DNA of 64,000 nt from Zoogloeaceae bacterium (GCA_031287525.1 JAITSU010000068.1:27461-91460); one strand, 5' to 3'. Counted from the stretch's first letter, positions 9,664 to 20,448 are shown. The notes: generated from the sequence alone by a model not told the origin. Made by a program: numbers and translations.

Positions 9664-12600
9664 TCAGACGTTCAGGCGAGTCAGCATGGTTTGCGCTTCG
9701 GCAACCTGATCAGGAGCGCCTTCGCTCACGACTTCACCCAACAGTTCGCGCGCGCCTTCCAAATCGCCCATTTCCTCATAGGCTTTGGCAAGGTCGAGCT
9801 TGGTGTTGACTTCGTCGCGGCGCGGGTCGGAAACAGCGCCGCCTTCGTCCGACAGTGCTTCTTCGTTCAGCGCCTCAGCCAAATCCGGTTCTGCCGCCGC
9901 AGGGGTTGCGGAAGCTGGAGCCGCATTGGTGCCCAAATCAAGGCTGATACCGGAAAGGTCAAAACCAGCGCCGCCGCCGGGATTGCCCAATATGGTGGAT
10001 TCGGTGAGTTGCACATCGAATTCCATGTCGTCATCCGGCTCAATGCTCACGATGGAGGTCGCCGCCATTTCGTCGCTGCTCATTTCATCCTGATGAGCCA
10101 CATATGGCGAAACGGCTTCCGGCACTTCCAATTCAAAATCGACTATATTTCCGGTCGCAACGCCACCTGCCGCTTGTTCTGTTTTCGCGCCGCTATCCAG
10201 CAAAATCGCGTCAGGATTCACGACCGTCGCGGCAATGTCATCCTCCGGCTCATCATAATGCTCGGAAGTTGGCGCAATGCTGTCACCGCCCAGATCAAAA
10301 TCAAGAATCGCCTGGGAAATCGTGCTGGGTTCCGGCGTGGCTGACGCAGCAGGCTTGGGAACCGGAGCTGGCTCCCGTGTCGGAACCGGAGGCTTTTCTT
10401 CAAAATCAAAACCCAGGGGCGCAGACTTGTTTTCGGGAGTGGACGGACTGACTTCAGTTTCACCCCCCTCCAGAAGTTCCAGGTCGCTTTCCGCGCCGGT
10501 GATTGACTCCTCGTGCAACAAGGAAAGCAGGGGATCGTCTTCTTCCGCGCCGGTCGCCGATTCCTCTTGCAACATGGAAAGCAAGGGGTCATCTGCTGCC
10601 GGAGCCGCTGCCGTTGCGACAGGCGCAGCAGCGGGCGGGGGTACTGGATTTGAATCCAGTGAGAAAGAGAACGCGCCGGATTTGGTCAAATCGGGTTGCG
10701 CCACTGGCTGCGGAGATTGCTGCGCTGGCGATGGTGTCGGCTTCGCGATGGCATCTGACGCCAGAAGGTCAAATTCTGTTGGCGCGGATCTTGTAGCGGC
10801 ATCCGTCGTCAAAGGGTCAAATTCGGGCGCTTCCGCATCCTCTCCCAGCAGCAACGCTATGTCAGCTTCCGATTCAAAATGTGACGGGGTGGCGGCAGCG
10901 CCCCCTGAACCGCTATACAGCGGATTGGAAGGATCAAGCGAACTGCCCAGCGCCAGAACCTTTTCCCATTCCGCGCCCTTACCGCCCGTCTGCGCATAAA
11001 GCTCCGTAGCAAGGGTTTCAAAATCCTTGACGCTCTTGCGGCTCGCGTAAACTTCCAGCAGCTTGAGGGGAATCGCGATGCGCTTCGGGTTTTTATGCAA
11101 GGCATCCAGCAGAATTTCCTCGGCCTGCCCATCACGCCCGTAAGCCATGTACACATCAGCTTCCGCGACCGGATCAACTTCATCCGTATCAACCGCGCCC
11201 GGCGCCGCCTGACTGAATTCCGAAACCGGCGGCGCGGTGGTGTTGCTGGTATCGACGCTTTGTCCGCCTGCGATCTGGAAGACCGAAGCCGGTCCCTTGG
11301 TTGAAAAGCCTTCAGAATACGGCCCGATACTGGGGGCAGTCTCGGTAGATGCCGCCAGGGTATCGCCATCGTCATCGCTATTGCCACGTCGACGCAGGAA
11401 CAGGAAGCCCAGCACAAGCACAACCAATGCGCCCACGCCACCCAGAATCCAACCTAATGGCAACCCACTCTCTTCGGGTTCCTGCACATCCAGTTGCACT
11501 GGCGCTCTGGCGGGTTGCTGCACCGGAACAGGCGGCGGTTCTGGCGGTTCTATCGTTACGGTTTCCGACTCTTCCGACTGCTCATCGGACTGGGTTTCTT
11601 CGTCGAGGGAAGGGGTTACATCAGGAGTTACATCCGCCACATCCGGTTCTGCAACCGTTTCTTCCGCGTCAGGCGGCACCGGGGGTGCGGGTGGCGCAAC
11701 GGGCGCAACCGTTTCGGGGGGAGTTACCTCGGCTTGCGCCGCTGCCGCAGCAGCGGCTTCGAGCGCCGCCTTTTTTTCTGCTTTCTCTTTTTCTATTCTT
11801 GCGAGTTGTTCGTTTTTGCTTTCAACCTGTTGCTGCAACTTGCCGACTTCCTGTTGCATGTTGTTAACACGGGCATTGAATTCGCTGACGGCTTTCTTGC
11901 GCGCAGCCAGTTCCGCTTCCGTTGGCCCGGTGGACTTTGTCGCCTGAGCGCGCGCAGGAACGCGCGGCGCGGAAGATGCCGCAGACGCGCGTGTCCCCTT
12001 GAGCGCTTCCTGGGCTTCACTTTGAGAAATGGCCGTCACATCGGCCTGGGTGGGAATTTTCAACACAGCGCCCGCTCGCAGGCGGGTAATACTGCCGTCA
12101 AAGGCAGCGGGATTGGCTCGATACAGCGCGACCTGCGTTTGTTCCAACGTCGCTCCGGCAGGCAGGTTTTCCGTCGCAATGCGGTACAGGGTTTCGCCGG
12201 GTTTGACCACATGCTCCCCCGCCACCGCCGCAGTGGTTCCAGCCGGCGCTGAAGTTGGCGCAGCGGGACGAACAAGCTCGCCCGCCTTGGGCGGCGGCGG
12301 CGTCGCCGCAACGTCAGACGACCCGGCAGGCAAGTCCTTCGGTGGATCAATCAGGAAAGTATATTCCCGCGTCAGTCGACCGGCAGGCCAACTCAGTTCC
12401 AGCATGAAACCAACGAAAGGATCATTGATCGGTTTCTCCGAAGTCACCTTGATGACCGCGCCACCCGCCGACTTCTCCAGATTGAAGCGCAACTGGCGTA
12501 CAGTGGGCGAGGAACGGACACCAGACTGCGCGTAAGCATCCTGCGCCGCCAGATGCGCCACCATGCCCGCCAGTTCGTCACTCGTGGCCGATACGCGGAT

Positions 12601-12747
12601 TTCGGCGCGCAAAGGCTGCCCCAACTGGGAATGGACCGTAACACCGCCCAAGCCCGCCGCCTCAGCCCACATCGAAGCCAACAATAAACCACACGCCATG
12701 ACCGCAGTCATGGCGCGACATTTGTTCGGAGAAAAGCGATTGTTCAT
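9664..12747 (-). CDS. fimV: FimV/HubP-family polar landmark protein (full-length paralogue)
   Basis: 1027 aa. A signal peptide (MTAVMACGLLLASMWAEA) is followed by the FimV N-terminal domain beginning GLGGVTVHSQLGQPLRAE, a LysM module (EHVVKPGETLYRIATENL, peptidoglycan binding) at ~180-230, a coiled coil (~280-335, KLQQQVESKNEQLARIEKEK), a proline/acidic stretch, one transmembrane helix (GWILGGVGALVVLVLGFLFL, ~430-450), and a long acidic cytoplasmic part ending in the FimV C-terminal domain (KLDLAKAYEEMGDLEGAREL). FimV proteins organise type IV pili and polar signalling. The ATG at 12745-12747 shares one base with the upstream TGA (TGATG) and has an AAGGTGA site. Confidence 0.93.
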   Translation of the reverse strand: MNNRFSPNKCRAMTAVMACGLLLASMWAEAAGLGGVTVHSQLGQPLRAEIRVSATSDELAGMVAHLAAQDAYAQSGVRSSPTVRQLRFNLEKSAGGAVIKVTSEKPINDPFVGFMLELSWPAGRLTREYTFLIDPPKDLPAGSSDVAATPPPPKAGELVRPAAPTSAPAGTTAAVAGEHVVKPGETLYRIATENLPAGATLEQTQVALYRANPAAFDGSITRLRAGAVLKIPTQADVTAISQSEAQEALKGTRASAASSAPRVPARAQATKSTGPTEAELAARKKAVSEFNARVNNMQQEVGKLQQQVESKNEQLARIEKEKAEKKAALEAAAAAAAQAEVTPPETVAPVAPPAPPVPPDAEETVAEPDVADVTPDVTPSLDEETQSDEQSEESETVTIEPPEPPPVPVQQPARAPVQLDVQEPEESGLPLGWILGGVGALVVLVLGFLFLRRRGNSDDDGDTLAASTETAPSIGPYSEGFSTKGPASVFQIAGGQSVDTSNTTAPPVSEFSQAAPGAVDTDEVDPVAEADVYMAYGRDGQAEEILLDALHKNPKRIAIPLKLLEVYASRKSVKDFETLATELYAQTGGKGAEWEKVLALGSSLDPSNPLYSGSGGAAATPSHFESEADIALLLGEDAEAPEFDPLTTDAATRSAPTEFDLLASDAIAKPTPSPAQQSPQPVAQPDLTKSGAFSFSLDSNPVPPPAAAPVATAAAPAADDPLLSMLQEESATGAEEDDPLLSLLHEESITGAESDLELLEGGETEVSPSTPENKSAPLGFDFEEKPPVPTREPAPVPKPAASATPEPSTISQAILDFDLGGDSIAPTSEHYDEPEDDIAATVVNPDAILLDSGAKTEQAAGGVATGNIVDFELEVPEAVSPYVAHQDEMSSDEMAATSIVSIEPDDDMEFDVQLTESTILGNPGGGAGFDLSGISLDLGTNAAPASATPAAAEPDLAEALNEEALSDEGGAVSDPRRDEVNTKLDLAKAYEEMGDLEGARELLGEVVSEGAPDQVAEAQTMLTRLNV

Positions 12748-13922
12748 CACGCTGTCACCTTGTACGCTGTCATCGAAGAAATTTGAATCCCTGCGTCAGC
12801 GGCCTGACTGCGCTTGCCCGGTTGGGGCTTGGCGGCAGGTGACGAGAGGCTGTCCAGTTCCTGTTGTGACTTGCGGATGCTTGCATCCTTCTGGTTCACG
12901 AGTTCTTTCAGATTCGCCACGAGCTTTTCCAGTTCTTTCAGTTTCGCCATGGATTCTTTCAGTTCGCGGTCGCTGGCAATCAAATCTTCTTCTGACACGC
13001 CCGACCTGCCGGCGCTCTGATTGCTGCGGGAAATCTGAACCTTGTCGCCGCGCTCGGCGGGCGGCAGGGTTTCTTCCACCCTTGCGCTCACCTGACCGGA
13101 AACGGAACGACTACCGCCCGATGCGGCGTTGCTGCTTGCCGCTGATGCGAGCTTGCTTTGATAACTGCGCCAGGAAGCCGTTTGTGTGCGATACACCTGT
13201 TTCGCTTCGGACTGGGGGATGGCGGCGACATCCGCCGCGCCGGGGATTTTCAGCACCGCGCCACGGCGCAGACGGTTCATGTTGTTGCCCACGAAGGCAT
13301 CGGGATTGTTCTGGTACAGCGCCGCCAGCATCTGCTCCATCGTCACTCCGGCGTGCATGTTGGCGCGGGCGATGCGCCCCAGGGTTTCCCCCGCCTTGAC
13401 CTCGTGCTCCCCGGCGATTTCACCCGTCGGCGTAGAAGCGGCAGGCGTCGCGCCTTTGGCAGGCGTCGTGCCGACGACCGTAGCCTGTCGGTAAAGCGCC
13501 TGTGTCGCCACTTCGGGCGGGTCGAGCAAGATCGTGTAGCCGCGTGTCAAGCGACCGGCGGGCCAACTCAACTCGACGAGAAAATCCAGATAAGGATCAT
13601 TGATGGGCTGGCTGGATGTAATTCGGACGACCGCGCCGCCCGCAGCTTTTTCCAGAGAAAAACGCAAACCGGACAAGGCAGGCGCATACGCCACCCCCGT
13701 TTGCGCGAAGCTTTCCCTGGTGGCAAGATGCGCCACCATGCCGGATATTTCCTCCGGCAAAGCTGTAACCTTGACCTCGGCGCGCAAGGGTTGCCCCAAC
13801 ATGGAATGAACGGTAATCCCCCCCATTCCTGCGGCATTTACCCATGTGGGCGCCAACGCCAAACCAGAAACCACAGCCAGAGCTGCGATGCGTTTGCCAA
13901 GCAGTGCGTATTTTTTGTTCAC
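12747..13922 (-). CDS. Second FimV-like protein, N-terminal domain and LysM only
   Basis: 391 aa from GTG 13920-13922, which has GAGGG seven bases upstream; an in-frame ATG at 13946 lacks such a site. A clean signal peptide (KRIAALAVVSGLALAPTWVN) is followed by a domain starting GMGGITVHSMLGQPLRAEVK that closely matches the adjacent FimV, then a LysM (GEHEVKAGETLGRIARANMH) and a C-terminal coiled coil (ELKESMAKLKELEKLVANLK). There is no transmembrane helix and no FimV C-terminal domain, so it should be a secreted, peptidoglycan-associated partner. It looks like a tandem partial duplicate of fimV, translationally coupled to it. Confidence 0.88.
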   Translation of the reverse strand: MNKKYALLGKRIAALAVVSGLALAPTWVNAAGMGGITVHSMLGQPLRAEVKVTALPEEISGMVAHLATRESFAQTGVAYAPALSGLRFSLEKAAGGAVVRITSSQPINDPYLDFLVELSWPAGRLTRGYTILLDPPEVATQALYRQATVVGTTPAKGATPAASTPTGEIAGEHEVKAGETLGRIARANMHAGVTMEQMLAALYQNNPDAFVGNNMNRLRRGAVLKIPGAADVAAIPQSEAKQVYRTQTASWRSYQSKLASAASSNAASGGSRSVSGQVSARVEETLPPAERGDKVQISRSNQSAGRSGVSEEDLIASDRELKESMAKLKELEKLVANLKELVNQKDASIRKSQQELDSLSSPAAKPQPGKRSQAADAGIQISSMTAYKVTA

Positions 13923-14156
13923 GGAGCCACCCTCAGACGTTGCCATTCTGTGTTACAGAATGTGTTACAGAATCGGTTTTCAAAATAACATCATACACTT
14001 AGACGCGCAAGCTAATCTTTCTTCTGAATAGTTTAGCATAGCTGCATTTCACTTAGCTATCCTGATGAGGAAAAAACCTGCAAAAACATTGCTATTTTTG
14101 CGACAAACCCCATTTTTCTTCATCAGGACGCGCTTTTCCCCTCGTCAGGAAGAAAT
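13923..14156. other. Intergenic region upstream of the fimV pair
   Basis: About 230 bp, AT-rich relative to its flanks, between the asd stop and the fimV-like start (both minus strand). It should hold the promoter of the two fimV genes and the end of the asd transcript. I see no convincing hairpin terminator and no full sigma-70 promoter. Confidence 0.4.
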
Positions 14157-15290
14157 TCACGCCGTCAGCAGAATACCCAACATGCGCCTGAGCGGTTCCG
14201 CTGCGCCCCACAAAAGCTGGTCGCCACAGGTAAACGCCGCCAGATATTCCGATCCCATCGCCATTTTGTGCAGGCGTCCGACGGGTACGGACAGCGTGCC
14301 GGTGACGGCGGCGGGCGTCAGTTCGCGCTCGGACAGCTCGCGTTCATTGGGAATCACTTTCGCCCAAGGGTTGGCTTTCACCAGCATGTCGGTGATTTCA
14401 TCCAGCGGCACATCCTTTTTCAACTTGATGGTCAGCGCCTGCGAGTGGCAGCGCATCGCGCCAATCCGCACACACAAGCCGTCAACAGGGATACTGCCCG
14501 CAGCGCGGAACGGCGGTCTGCCCAGAATCTTGTTGCATTCCGCGCCACCCTTCCATTCTTCTTTCGATTGCCCATGTTCCACAGGCACGTCAATCCAGGG
14601 AATCAGGCTGCCCGCCAGCGCGGTGTTGCGAAAATTCTTTTTCGGGAAGGCGTCGGAACGAATGGTCGCCGCCACCTTTTTGTCGATGTCCAGAATGGCG
14701 GAAGCCGGGTCAGCAAGCAGGTCAGCGACAGAAGCGTGAATCGCGCCCATCTGCGCGATGAGTTCGCGCATGTTCTGCGCGCCCGCGCCGGAAGCCGCCT
14801 GATAGGTCATTGAGGTCGCCCATTCGATCAGGTCGTTCTGGAACAGCCCGCCCAAGCCCATCAGCATCAGTGACACGGTGCAGTTGCCGCCAATCCAGTT
14901 TTTGCCGCCCCTGGTCAATGCGTTTTTAATGACATCCAGATTGACCGGATCGAGCACGATCACCGCGTCATCCGCCATCCGCAGGGTGGAAGCCGCATCC
15001 ACCCAATGCCCGTTCCAGCCCGCCGCGCGCAGCCTGGGGAAAATCTCTTTGGTGTAGTCACCCCCCTGACAGGTCACGATGATGTCGCACCCCTTCAAGG
15101 CATCGATGGATTTCGCGTCCTGCAAGACTGCTGCCGCCTCCTTGCCCCCGAAAACAGGGGCTTTGCCGCCTGCGTTTGAGGTGGAAAAATACACCGGCTC
15201 GAAATGGGCGAAATCGCCCTCTTCTTCCATGCGCTGCATGAGCACGGAACCGACCATGCCACGCCAACCAACCAGACCGACTCGTTTCAT
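14157..15290 (-). CDS. asd: Aspartate-semialdehyde dehydrogenase
   Basis: 377 aa. Reduces aspartyl phosphate to aspartate semialdehyde for lysine, threonine, methionine and diaminopimelate. The NADP-binding start is [25 protein letters not shown] (first 20 residues), the catalytic Cys is in [16 protein letters not shown], and [15 protein letters not shown] follows. Length fits the proteobacterial (E. coli-type) enzyme. AGGATG lies before the ATG. Sits between leuB and fimV as in other Betaproteobacteria. Confidence 0.96.
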   Translation of the reverse strand: MKRVGLVGWRGMVGSVLMQRMEEEGDFAHFEPVYFSTSNAGGKAPVFGGKEAAAVLQDAKSIDALKGCDIIVTCQGGDYTKEIFPRLRAAGWNGHWVDAASTLRMADDAVIVLDPVNLDVIKNALTRGGKNWIGGNCTVSLMLMGLGGLFQNDLIEWATSMTYQAASGAGAQNMRELIAQMGAIHASVADLLADPASAILDIDKKVAATIRSDAFPKKNFRNTALAGSLIPWIDVPVEHGQSKEEWKGGAECNKILGRPPFRAAGSIPVDGLCVRIGAMRCHSQALTIKLKKDVPLDEITDMLVKANPWAKVIPNERELSERELTPAAVTGTLSVPVGRLHKMAMGSEYLAAFTCGDQLLWGAAEPLRRMLGILLTA

Positions 15291-15317
15291 TTTTACATCC
15301 TCACTGTTGTTATTTGT

Positions 15318-16376
15318 CTACAACGCCGCCAAAACCGCGTCGCCCATTTCCTTCGTTCCTGCCTTTTGCGTACCCGCCTCGAAAATGTCGCTGGTGCGAT
15401 ACCCCTGCGCCAGCACCTTTTTGACCGCATTTTCCACCCGCCCCGCCGCTTCTTCCAGATTGAAGGTATAGCGCAACAACATGGCGACCGAAAGGATGGT
15501 CGCCAGCGGATTGGCGAGATTTTTGCCCGCGATGTCCGGCGCGGAACCGTGCGAAGGCTCATATAAGCCCTTGTTATGCTGGTCGAGCGAAGCGGAAGGC
15601 AACATGCCGATGGAGCCGGTGAGCATGGAGGCTTCGTCAGAGAGAATGTCGCCAAACATGTTGCCCGTCACCAACACGTCAAACTGTTTGGGCGCGCGCA
15701 CCAGTTGCATGGCGGCATTATCCACCAGCATATGCGAAAGCTCCACGTCCGGGTATTCCGGCGCCAGTTCATTCATCACGTCGCGCCAGAGTTGCGTGGT
15801 CTCCAGCACATTCATCTTGTCGACCGAGCAGACTTTTTTGCCCCGCTTTTGCGCCGCCTCGAACGCCACGCGCCCGATGCGGCGGATTTCCGATTCGGTG
15901 TAGTGCATGGTGTTGAAGCCGAAACGTTCGCCCTCCCGAATCTCGATGCCGCGCGGCTGACCGAAATAAATATCGCCCGTGAGTTCGCGCACAATCAGGA
16001 TGTCCAGCCCCGACACCACTTCCGGCTTCAGGCTGGAAGCGTTGGCGAGTTCCGGGTAGAGGATGGCGGGACGCAGATTGGCAAACAGGTTCAAATCCTT
16101 GCGAATCCCCAAAAGCCCACGTTCAGGACGCTGCTCGCGCGGCAGAGCGTCCCACTTCGGCCCGCCGACCGCGCCCAACAACACGGCATCGGCTTCCCGC
16201 GCCAGTTTTTGCGTCGCTTCCGGGTAGGGGTTGCCCGTCGCGTCCACGGCAGCGCCGCCCAACAACGCGGTTTCCAGTTCAAAGCCCAGATTCAGGGCGT
16301 TCAGCACACGCACGGCTTCCGCCGTAATTTCCGGACCGATACCATCACCGGGGAGAATGCAGATTTTTTTCGTCAT
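15318..16376 (-). CDS. leuB: 3-Isopropylmalate dehydrogenase
   Basis: 352 aa from the ATG at 16374-16376 ([20 protein letters not shown]). Third step of leucine synthesis: oxidative decarboxylation of 3-isopropylmalate with NAD. The substrate/metal region is recognisable ([20 protein letters not shown], then [20 protein letters not shown]) with the C-terminal [17 protein letters not shown] motif. The start lies inside the 3' end of the upstream uncharacterised gene (32-bp overlap). Open frame further upstream is not family-like. Confidence 0.95.
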   Translation of the reverse strand: MTKKICILPGDGIGPEITAEAVRVLNALNLGFELETALLGGAAVDATGNPYPEATQKLAREADAVLLGAVGGPKWDALPREQRPERGLLGIRKDLNLFANLRPAILYPELANASSLKPEVVSGLDILIVRELTGDIYFGQPRGIEIREGERFGFNTMHYTESEIRRIGRVAFEAAQKRGKKVCSVDKMNVLETTQLWRDVMNELAPEYPDVELSHMLVDNAAMQLVRAPKQFDVLVTGNMFGDILSDEASMLTGSIGMLPSASLDQHNKGLYEPSHGSAPDIAGKNLANPLATILSVAMLLRYTFNLEEAAGRVENAVKKVLAQGYRTSDIFEAGTQKAGTKEMGDAVLAAL

Positions 16377-17025
16377 GCTTTTGTACGTCCTTTTCAACCA
16401 AAACCTTGTTCTTTTCTTCCAGCACATTCGCAATACGTTCAAGAATTTTGTTCTGCTGCTCACTCACGTCAATTTGCCGTTCGACGGCACACACCGTAGG
16501 CGATTTTGAGCCTGAATATTTATGCATGAGGGCTAGCCAGACCCCGATGATAAGCAAGAGAGGAAACCAGGTGACGAATAAATCCACCCATTTCTCGCCT
16601 TGCAGATTCCATTGCGTACTGGAGCGAGGCGCTTCACATCCAGCGCTAGCCGAGGTGATTCGTATCTGTTGCGACACATACTCCGCTTGCGGTTTCAGCA
16701 TCGAAGTATACAAACGAAACGCGATTTCATCGTTTTTCAGAAGGTTGTAAACAGAGTCTATGTTGACATCAATCAGCCGCTTGGCGGAATCGAAATACTG
16801 GATTTCCAACGTGATACGCCTCACATCATGCACACCACTATTTTTAATTTTGCCGATGGTAATGACATTGTTTTCTTTCCACTCTGGTCCCACCGCAAAA
16901 CCCATGCTGGTTTCCTGCACCGACAAGGATTTCAGCACATCGCTATTGCTATTGTCATCACAAGCAAACGCGACGGGCATCGCCAGAAACGCGCAGAAAA
17001 AAACGGCATATCTGAATTTACACAT
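16345..17025 (-). CDS. Uncharacterised membrane protein inside the leu operon (FxLYD-like domain, FtsH-like transmembrane helix)
   Basis: 226 aa from ATG 17023-17025, preceded by AGGAGAGTGAT. Signal peptide residues 1-20 ([17 protein letters not shown]). Residues ~45-110 resemble an FxLYD-type beta domain ([20 protein letters not shown], then [12 protein letters not shown]). A transmembrane helix at ~140-160 ([18 protein letters not shown]) looks like the second helix of FtsH proteases (WFPxLLxIGVW), but no AAA or protease domain follows. The cytoplasmic tail is a short coiled coil ([19 protein letters not shown]). Codon use and base composition are more AT-rich than the leu genes. Inserted between leuD and leuB; function unknown. 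Confidence 0.75.
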   Translation of the reverse strand: MCKFRYAVFFCAFLAMPVAFACDDNSNSDVLKSLSVQETSMGFAVGPEWKENNVITIGKIKNSGVHDVRRITLEIQYFDSAKRLIDVNIDSVYNLLKNDEIAFRLYTSMLKPQAEYVSQQIRITSASAGCEAPRSSTQWNLQGEKWVDLFVTWFPLLLIIGVWLALMHKYSGSKSPTVCAVERQIDVSEQQNKILERIANVLEEKNKVLVEKDVQKHDEKNLHSPR

Positions 17026-17039
17026 ATCACTCTCCTGCC

Positions 17040-17681
17040 TCACGCCGCAAACAGCCACGGCGATTGCTGTCTGCGGCGGTCTTCGTAAGCGTGGATTTCA
17101 TCGGCGTGGCGCAGGGTCAAGCCGATGTCGTCCCAGCCGTTCAGCAGGCATTCCTTTCTGAACGGGTCGACCTGAAAGGGGATGGCGTAACCATCGGGGC
17201 GAATGACCCGTTGCGCCTCTAAATCCACCGTCAGCTTGAAGCCCGGCGTGTATTCGGTGAGACCGAACAGGGCGTCGAGTTCCGCTTTGGGCAGCACGAG
17301 GGGCAAGAGACCGTTTTTGAAGGAATTGTTGAAGAAAATATCGGCGAAGGATTCGGCAAGAATGACCTTGAAGCCGTAGTCCGCCAGCGCCCACGGCGCG
17401 TGTTCGCGGCTGGAACCGCAGCCGAAATTGCTGCGCGTGAGCAAAATGGACGCGCCCTGATAGCGCGCCTGATTCAACACGAAATTGGGATTTTTCGCGC
17501 GCTTGCCGTGATCCATGCCCGGTTCGCCGTGATCCATGTAGCGCCATTCGTCGAAGGCATTGGGGCCGAAGCCCGCGCGCTGGATGGATTTCAGAAACTG
17601 CTTCGGGATGATGGCGTCCGTATCCACATTGTTGCGGTCAAGCGGCGCAACCAGTCCTTCAAATTTAATGAATTTTTCCAT
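17040..17681 (-). CDS. leuD: 3-Isopropylmalate dehydratase small subunit
   Basis: 213 aa. Small subunit of isopropylmalate isomerase, second step of leucine synthesis, partner of LeuC. Begins [20 protein letters not shown] with the typical [13 protein letters not shown] and the swivel-domain motif [15 protein letters not shown]. Lies 10 bp after leuC on the same strand. Downstream gene order is broken by the uncharacterised membrane protein gene before leuB. Confidence 0.96.
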   Translation of the reverse strand: MEKFIKFEGLVAPLDRNNVDTDAIIPKQFLKSIQRAGFGPNAFDEWRYMDHGEPGMDHGKRAKNPNFVLNQARYQGASILLTRSNFGCGSSREHAPWALADYGFKVILAESFADIFFNNSFKNGLLPLVLPKAELDALFGLTEYTPGFKLTVDLEAQRVIRPDGYAIPFQVDPFRKECLLNGWDDIGLTLRHADEIHAYEDRRRQQSPWLFAA

Positions 17682-17691
17682 AGCTTTTCAA

Positions 17692-19098
17692 TCAAAGAAT
17701 CTCGCGCACATCGACAAAATGTCCGGCGATGGCTGCTGCCGCCGCCATTGCCGGACTGACCAGATGGGTGCGCCCGCCCGGCCCCTGCCGACCTTCAAAA
17801 TTGCGGTTCGAGGTGGAAGCGCAACGCTCGCCCGCTTCCAGACGGTCAGCGTTCATGGCAAGGCACATGGAGCAACCCGGTTCGCGCCATTCAAAACCGG
17901 CGGCGACAAAAATTTTGTCCAGACCTTCCGCTTCCGCCTGCCGCTTGACGAGACCGGAACCCGGCACTGCCAGCGCGAGTTTGACGGTATCCGCCTTCTT
18001 GCGACCTTTCAGCGCCGCCGCCGCCTGCCGCAAATCTTCAATGCGCGAATTGGTACAGGAGCCGATGAATACCTTGTCGATTTTGATCGCCTGAATCGCC
18101 ATATTGGGCGTCAAGCCCATATACGTGAGCGCCCGCTCCATGCCTTCGCGCCGCGCCGGGTCGCGCTCTTTGGCGGGGTCGGGCACAACAGCCGTAATGG
18201 GCAGCACCATTTCCGGCGAAGTGCCCCAGGTAACTTGCGGCAGAATCTCCGCCGCGTTTAATTCCACGGTACGGTCAAACGTCGCGCCCGCGTCGGAACG
18301 CAGGGTGCGCCAATACGCCACCGCCCTCTCCCACGCCGCGCCACGCGGCGCAAAGGGGCGGTCTTTCAGATAATGGAGGGTCACGTCATCGGCGGCGACC
18401 AGCCCCAACCGCGCGCCGGCTTCAATCGCCATATTGCAAAGCGTCATGCGACCTTCCATCGAAAGCCCGCGAATGGCGGAGCCGCCAAATTCCAGCGCGT
18501 AGCCCGTACCGCCCGCCGTGCCGATTTTGCCGATGATCGCCAACGCCACGTCTTTTGCGGTCACGCCCTTGCCCAGTCTGCCTTCGACCAGAATCAGCAT
18601 GGACTTCGATTTTTTTTGAATCAGGCATTGGGTCGCCAACACATGCTCGACTTCGGACGTGCCGATGCCGTGCGCCATGCAGGCGAACGCGCCGTGCGTC
18701 GAAGTATGCGAATCGCCGCACACCACGGTCATCCCCGGCAGAATCGCGCCGTTCTCAGGCCCGACCACATGCACGATGCCCTGACGCGCGTCCTTGAACG
18801 GAAAATACGCCAGCGCTCCCACTTCACGGATATTGGCGTCCAGCGTTTCCACCTGCTGACGGGAAATCGGGTCTTTGATGCCCTCGTCCCAATGATCGGT
18901 GGGCGTGTTGTGGTCGGCAGTCGCCACAATGGAAGACACCCGCCAAGGCTTGCGCCCCGCCAGTTTCAAGCCTTCAAACGCCTGCGGGCTGGTGACTTCA
19001 TGCACCAGATGGCGATCGATGTAAATCAGTGCCGTGCCGTCCGCCTCCTGGCGCACTACATGGCTATCCCAAAGTTTGTCGTAAAGGGTTTGCGGCAT
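17692..19098 (-). CDS. leuC: 3-Isopropylmalate dehydratase large subunit
   Basis: 468 aa from ATG 19096-19098 ([17 protein letters not shown]). Aconitase-family [4Fe-4S] enzyme. Cluster Cys residues are in [19 protein letters not shown] context upstream, [16 protein letters not shown], and the downstream [10 protein letters not shown] pair. A longer open frame upstream of this ATG is not family-like. First gene of the leuC-leuD-(membrane protein)-leuB cluster; leuA is not in the window. Confidence 0.96.
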   Translation of the reverse strand: MPQTLYDKLWDSHVVRQEADGTALIYIDRHLVHEVTSPQAFEGLKLAGRKPWRVSSIVATADHNTPTDHWDEGIKDPISRQQVETLDANIREVGALAYFPFKDARQGIVHVVGPENGAILPGMTVVCGDSHTSTHGAFACMAHGIGTSEVEHVLATQCLIQKKSKSMLILVEGRLGKGVTAKDVALAIIGKIGTAGGTGYALEFGGSAIRGLSMEGRMTLCNMAIEAGARLGLVAADDVTLHYLKDRPFAPRGAAWERAVAYWRTLRSDAGATFDRTVELNAAEILPQVTWGTSPEMVLPITAVVPDPAKERDPARREGMERALTYMGLTPNMAIQAIKIDKVFIGSCTNSRIEDLRQAAAALKGRKKADTVKLALAVPGSGLVKRQAEAEGLDKIFVAAGFEWREPGCSMCLAMNADRLEAGERCASTSNRNFEGRQGPGGRTHLVSPAMAAAAAIAGHFVDVREIL

Positions 19099-19257
19099 AA
19101 ACACGCTTCCAGACCGGAAAAGCGTGGAATTATGGCATAAAAAACAAGCGTTTTGCCCGAAAATCCGTATCCGCGCCCGCATCGGAGAAATTCTTATATA
19201 CTACCAAGGTTTTCCTGTTGTTCTACCCGTTGCCCTTACTTGTACCTCTTTTACATC

Positions 19258-20439
19258 ATGCAGGTTCTCCCCCCTCACATCGTCTGTAATCTCACGAACT
19301 GGCGACACCTCCTTACCCTGGTCGCCAGTGAACTGCATCCCGACGAATACGTAAACCTGCTCACGCCGAAGCGGCATTCCACGCTGCTGACTTCCAAGCG
19401 CACAGTCATGATTGTGAACCGCGCCCGCTTCATCGCCTTGCTGTTCGCCATCCTGACGCCCTTGTGGTGCGTGGTGGATTATGTTGTTTTTCCGTTTGAA
19501 CTCTGGGTGCAAATGACCATTCTGCGGGTTCTGACCAGCGTCGCCTTCGTTGCCCTGATCTTGCTTTGCAAGTTGAAGCCCACCCGCCTGAAACTGCGCC
19601 ACACGCATCAGGCGTTGTTTGCCCTGTTTCTGATTCCCTGCGTTTTCTATCTGGCTTCGCTTTATCTGCTTGATGTCCATGCCGTCACCGGCATCCCCAG
19701 CATTATTCTGTCCGCTTATACCTTCCTGCCCTTTGTGCTCGTGGCGGGGCTTTCCATCTTCCCCTTGAGCCTGGCGGAAAATCTGTTGCTAACCAGCATC
19801 ATTCTGCTGGTTCAATTCGCTTCCATGTTGTTGCGCCTGCATGACCAAAGCTGGACGAATTTTTTCAGCACCTTCTGGCTTCTGCTTTTGCTGGCGGGCA
19901 CTTCCCTCATGGCAGGCGCCAGCCAACTGGCGTTTATCGTGGCGTTGGTGCGACAGGCGGTGCGCGACCCCCTCACTTCCTGCTTTACCCGCAGAAGCGG
20001 CGAAGAATTACTGAGTCTGCAATTTTCCATTTCAACCCGCAGTAACACGCCGCTCGCCCTGGCCTTTGTCGACCTCGACCATTTCAAGCTCGTCAACGAC
20101 AAATGGGGACATGAAGCCGGCGATCACGTCCTGCAACAGGCGGCGGAAATCATCATGCAAATCATCCGTTCAGGCGACATGCTGCTGCGCTGGGGCGGCG
20201 AGGAATTTCTCATCATCATGCCGGATACCAACATTTATCAGGCCGAAGCCGCCCTCACCCGTCTGCAACTTGCGGGGCTTGGCAAACGTCCGGATGGCGA
20301 AAACATCACCGCCAGCATCGGGATTACCGAACGCCTGCAAGACAAAGTGGGCGATCTGCACGACCTGGTTAACCTTGCTGACCAACGGATGTACCGCGCC
20401 AAGGAGAACGGGCGCAACCAGATCATCATCGACGACTGA
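19258..20439 (+). CDS. Membrane-anchored GGDEF diguanylate cyclase
   Basis: 393 aa from ATG 19258; an open frame extends to a TTG at 19153 but that part has no domain character. Six hydrophobic segments lie in residues ~60-235. A C-terminal GGDEF domain follows: FVDLDHFKLVNDKWGHEAG (Mg/GTP site) and the active loop LLRWGGEEFLII (GGEEF). The product would be cyclic di-GMP. No allosteric RxxD inhibitory site is visible five residues before GGEEF (SGDMLLRW), so product inhibition at the I-site is probably absent. Divergent from leuC. No strong ribosome binding site at the chosen start. Confidence 0.85.
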   Translation: MQVLPPHIVCNLTNWRHLLTLVASELHPDEYVNLLTPKRHSTLLTSKRTVMIVNRARFIALLFAILTPLWCVVDYVVFPFELWVQMTILRVLTSVAFVALILLCKLKPTRLKLRHTHQALFALFLIPCVFYLASLYLLDVHAVTGIPSIILSAYTFLPFVLVAGLSIFPLSLAENLLLTSIILLVQFASMLLRLHDQSWTNFFSTFWLLLLLAGTSLMAGASQLAFIVALVRQAVRDPLTSCFTRRSGEELLSLQFSISTRSNTPLALAFVDLDHFKLVNDKWGHEAGDHVLQQAAEIIMQIIRSGDMLLRWGGEEFLIIMPDTNIYQAEAALTRLQLAGLGKRPDGENITASIGITERLQDKVGDLHDLVNLADQRMYRAKENGRNQIIIDD

Positions 20440-20448
20440 TCAATCAAG

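Noticed and set aside
13923..13946. ATG at 13946 as start of the short FimV-like gene
   Set aside because: The GTG at 13922 has a GAGGG site and gives a clean signal peptide; the ATG has no such site.
19153..19257. Longer TTG start for the GGDEF protein
   Set aside because: The added 35 residues are basic and cysteine-rich with no family character and lie across the leuC/GGDEF promoter gap.
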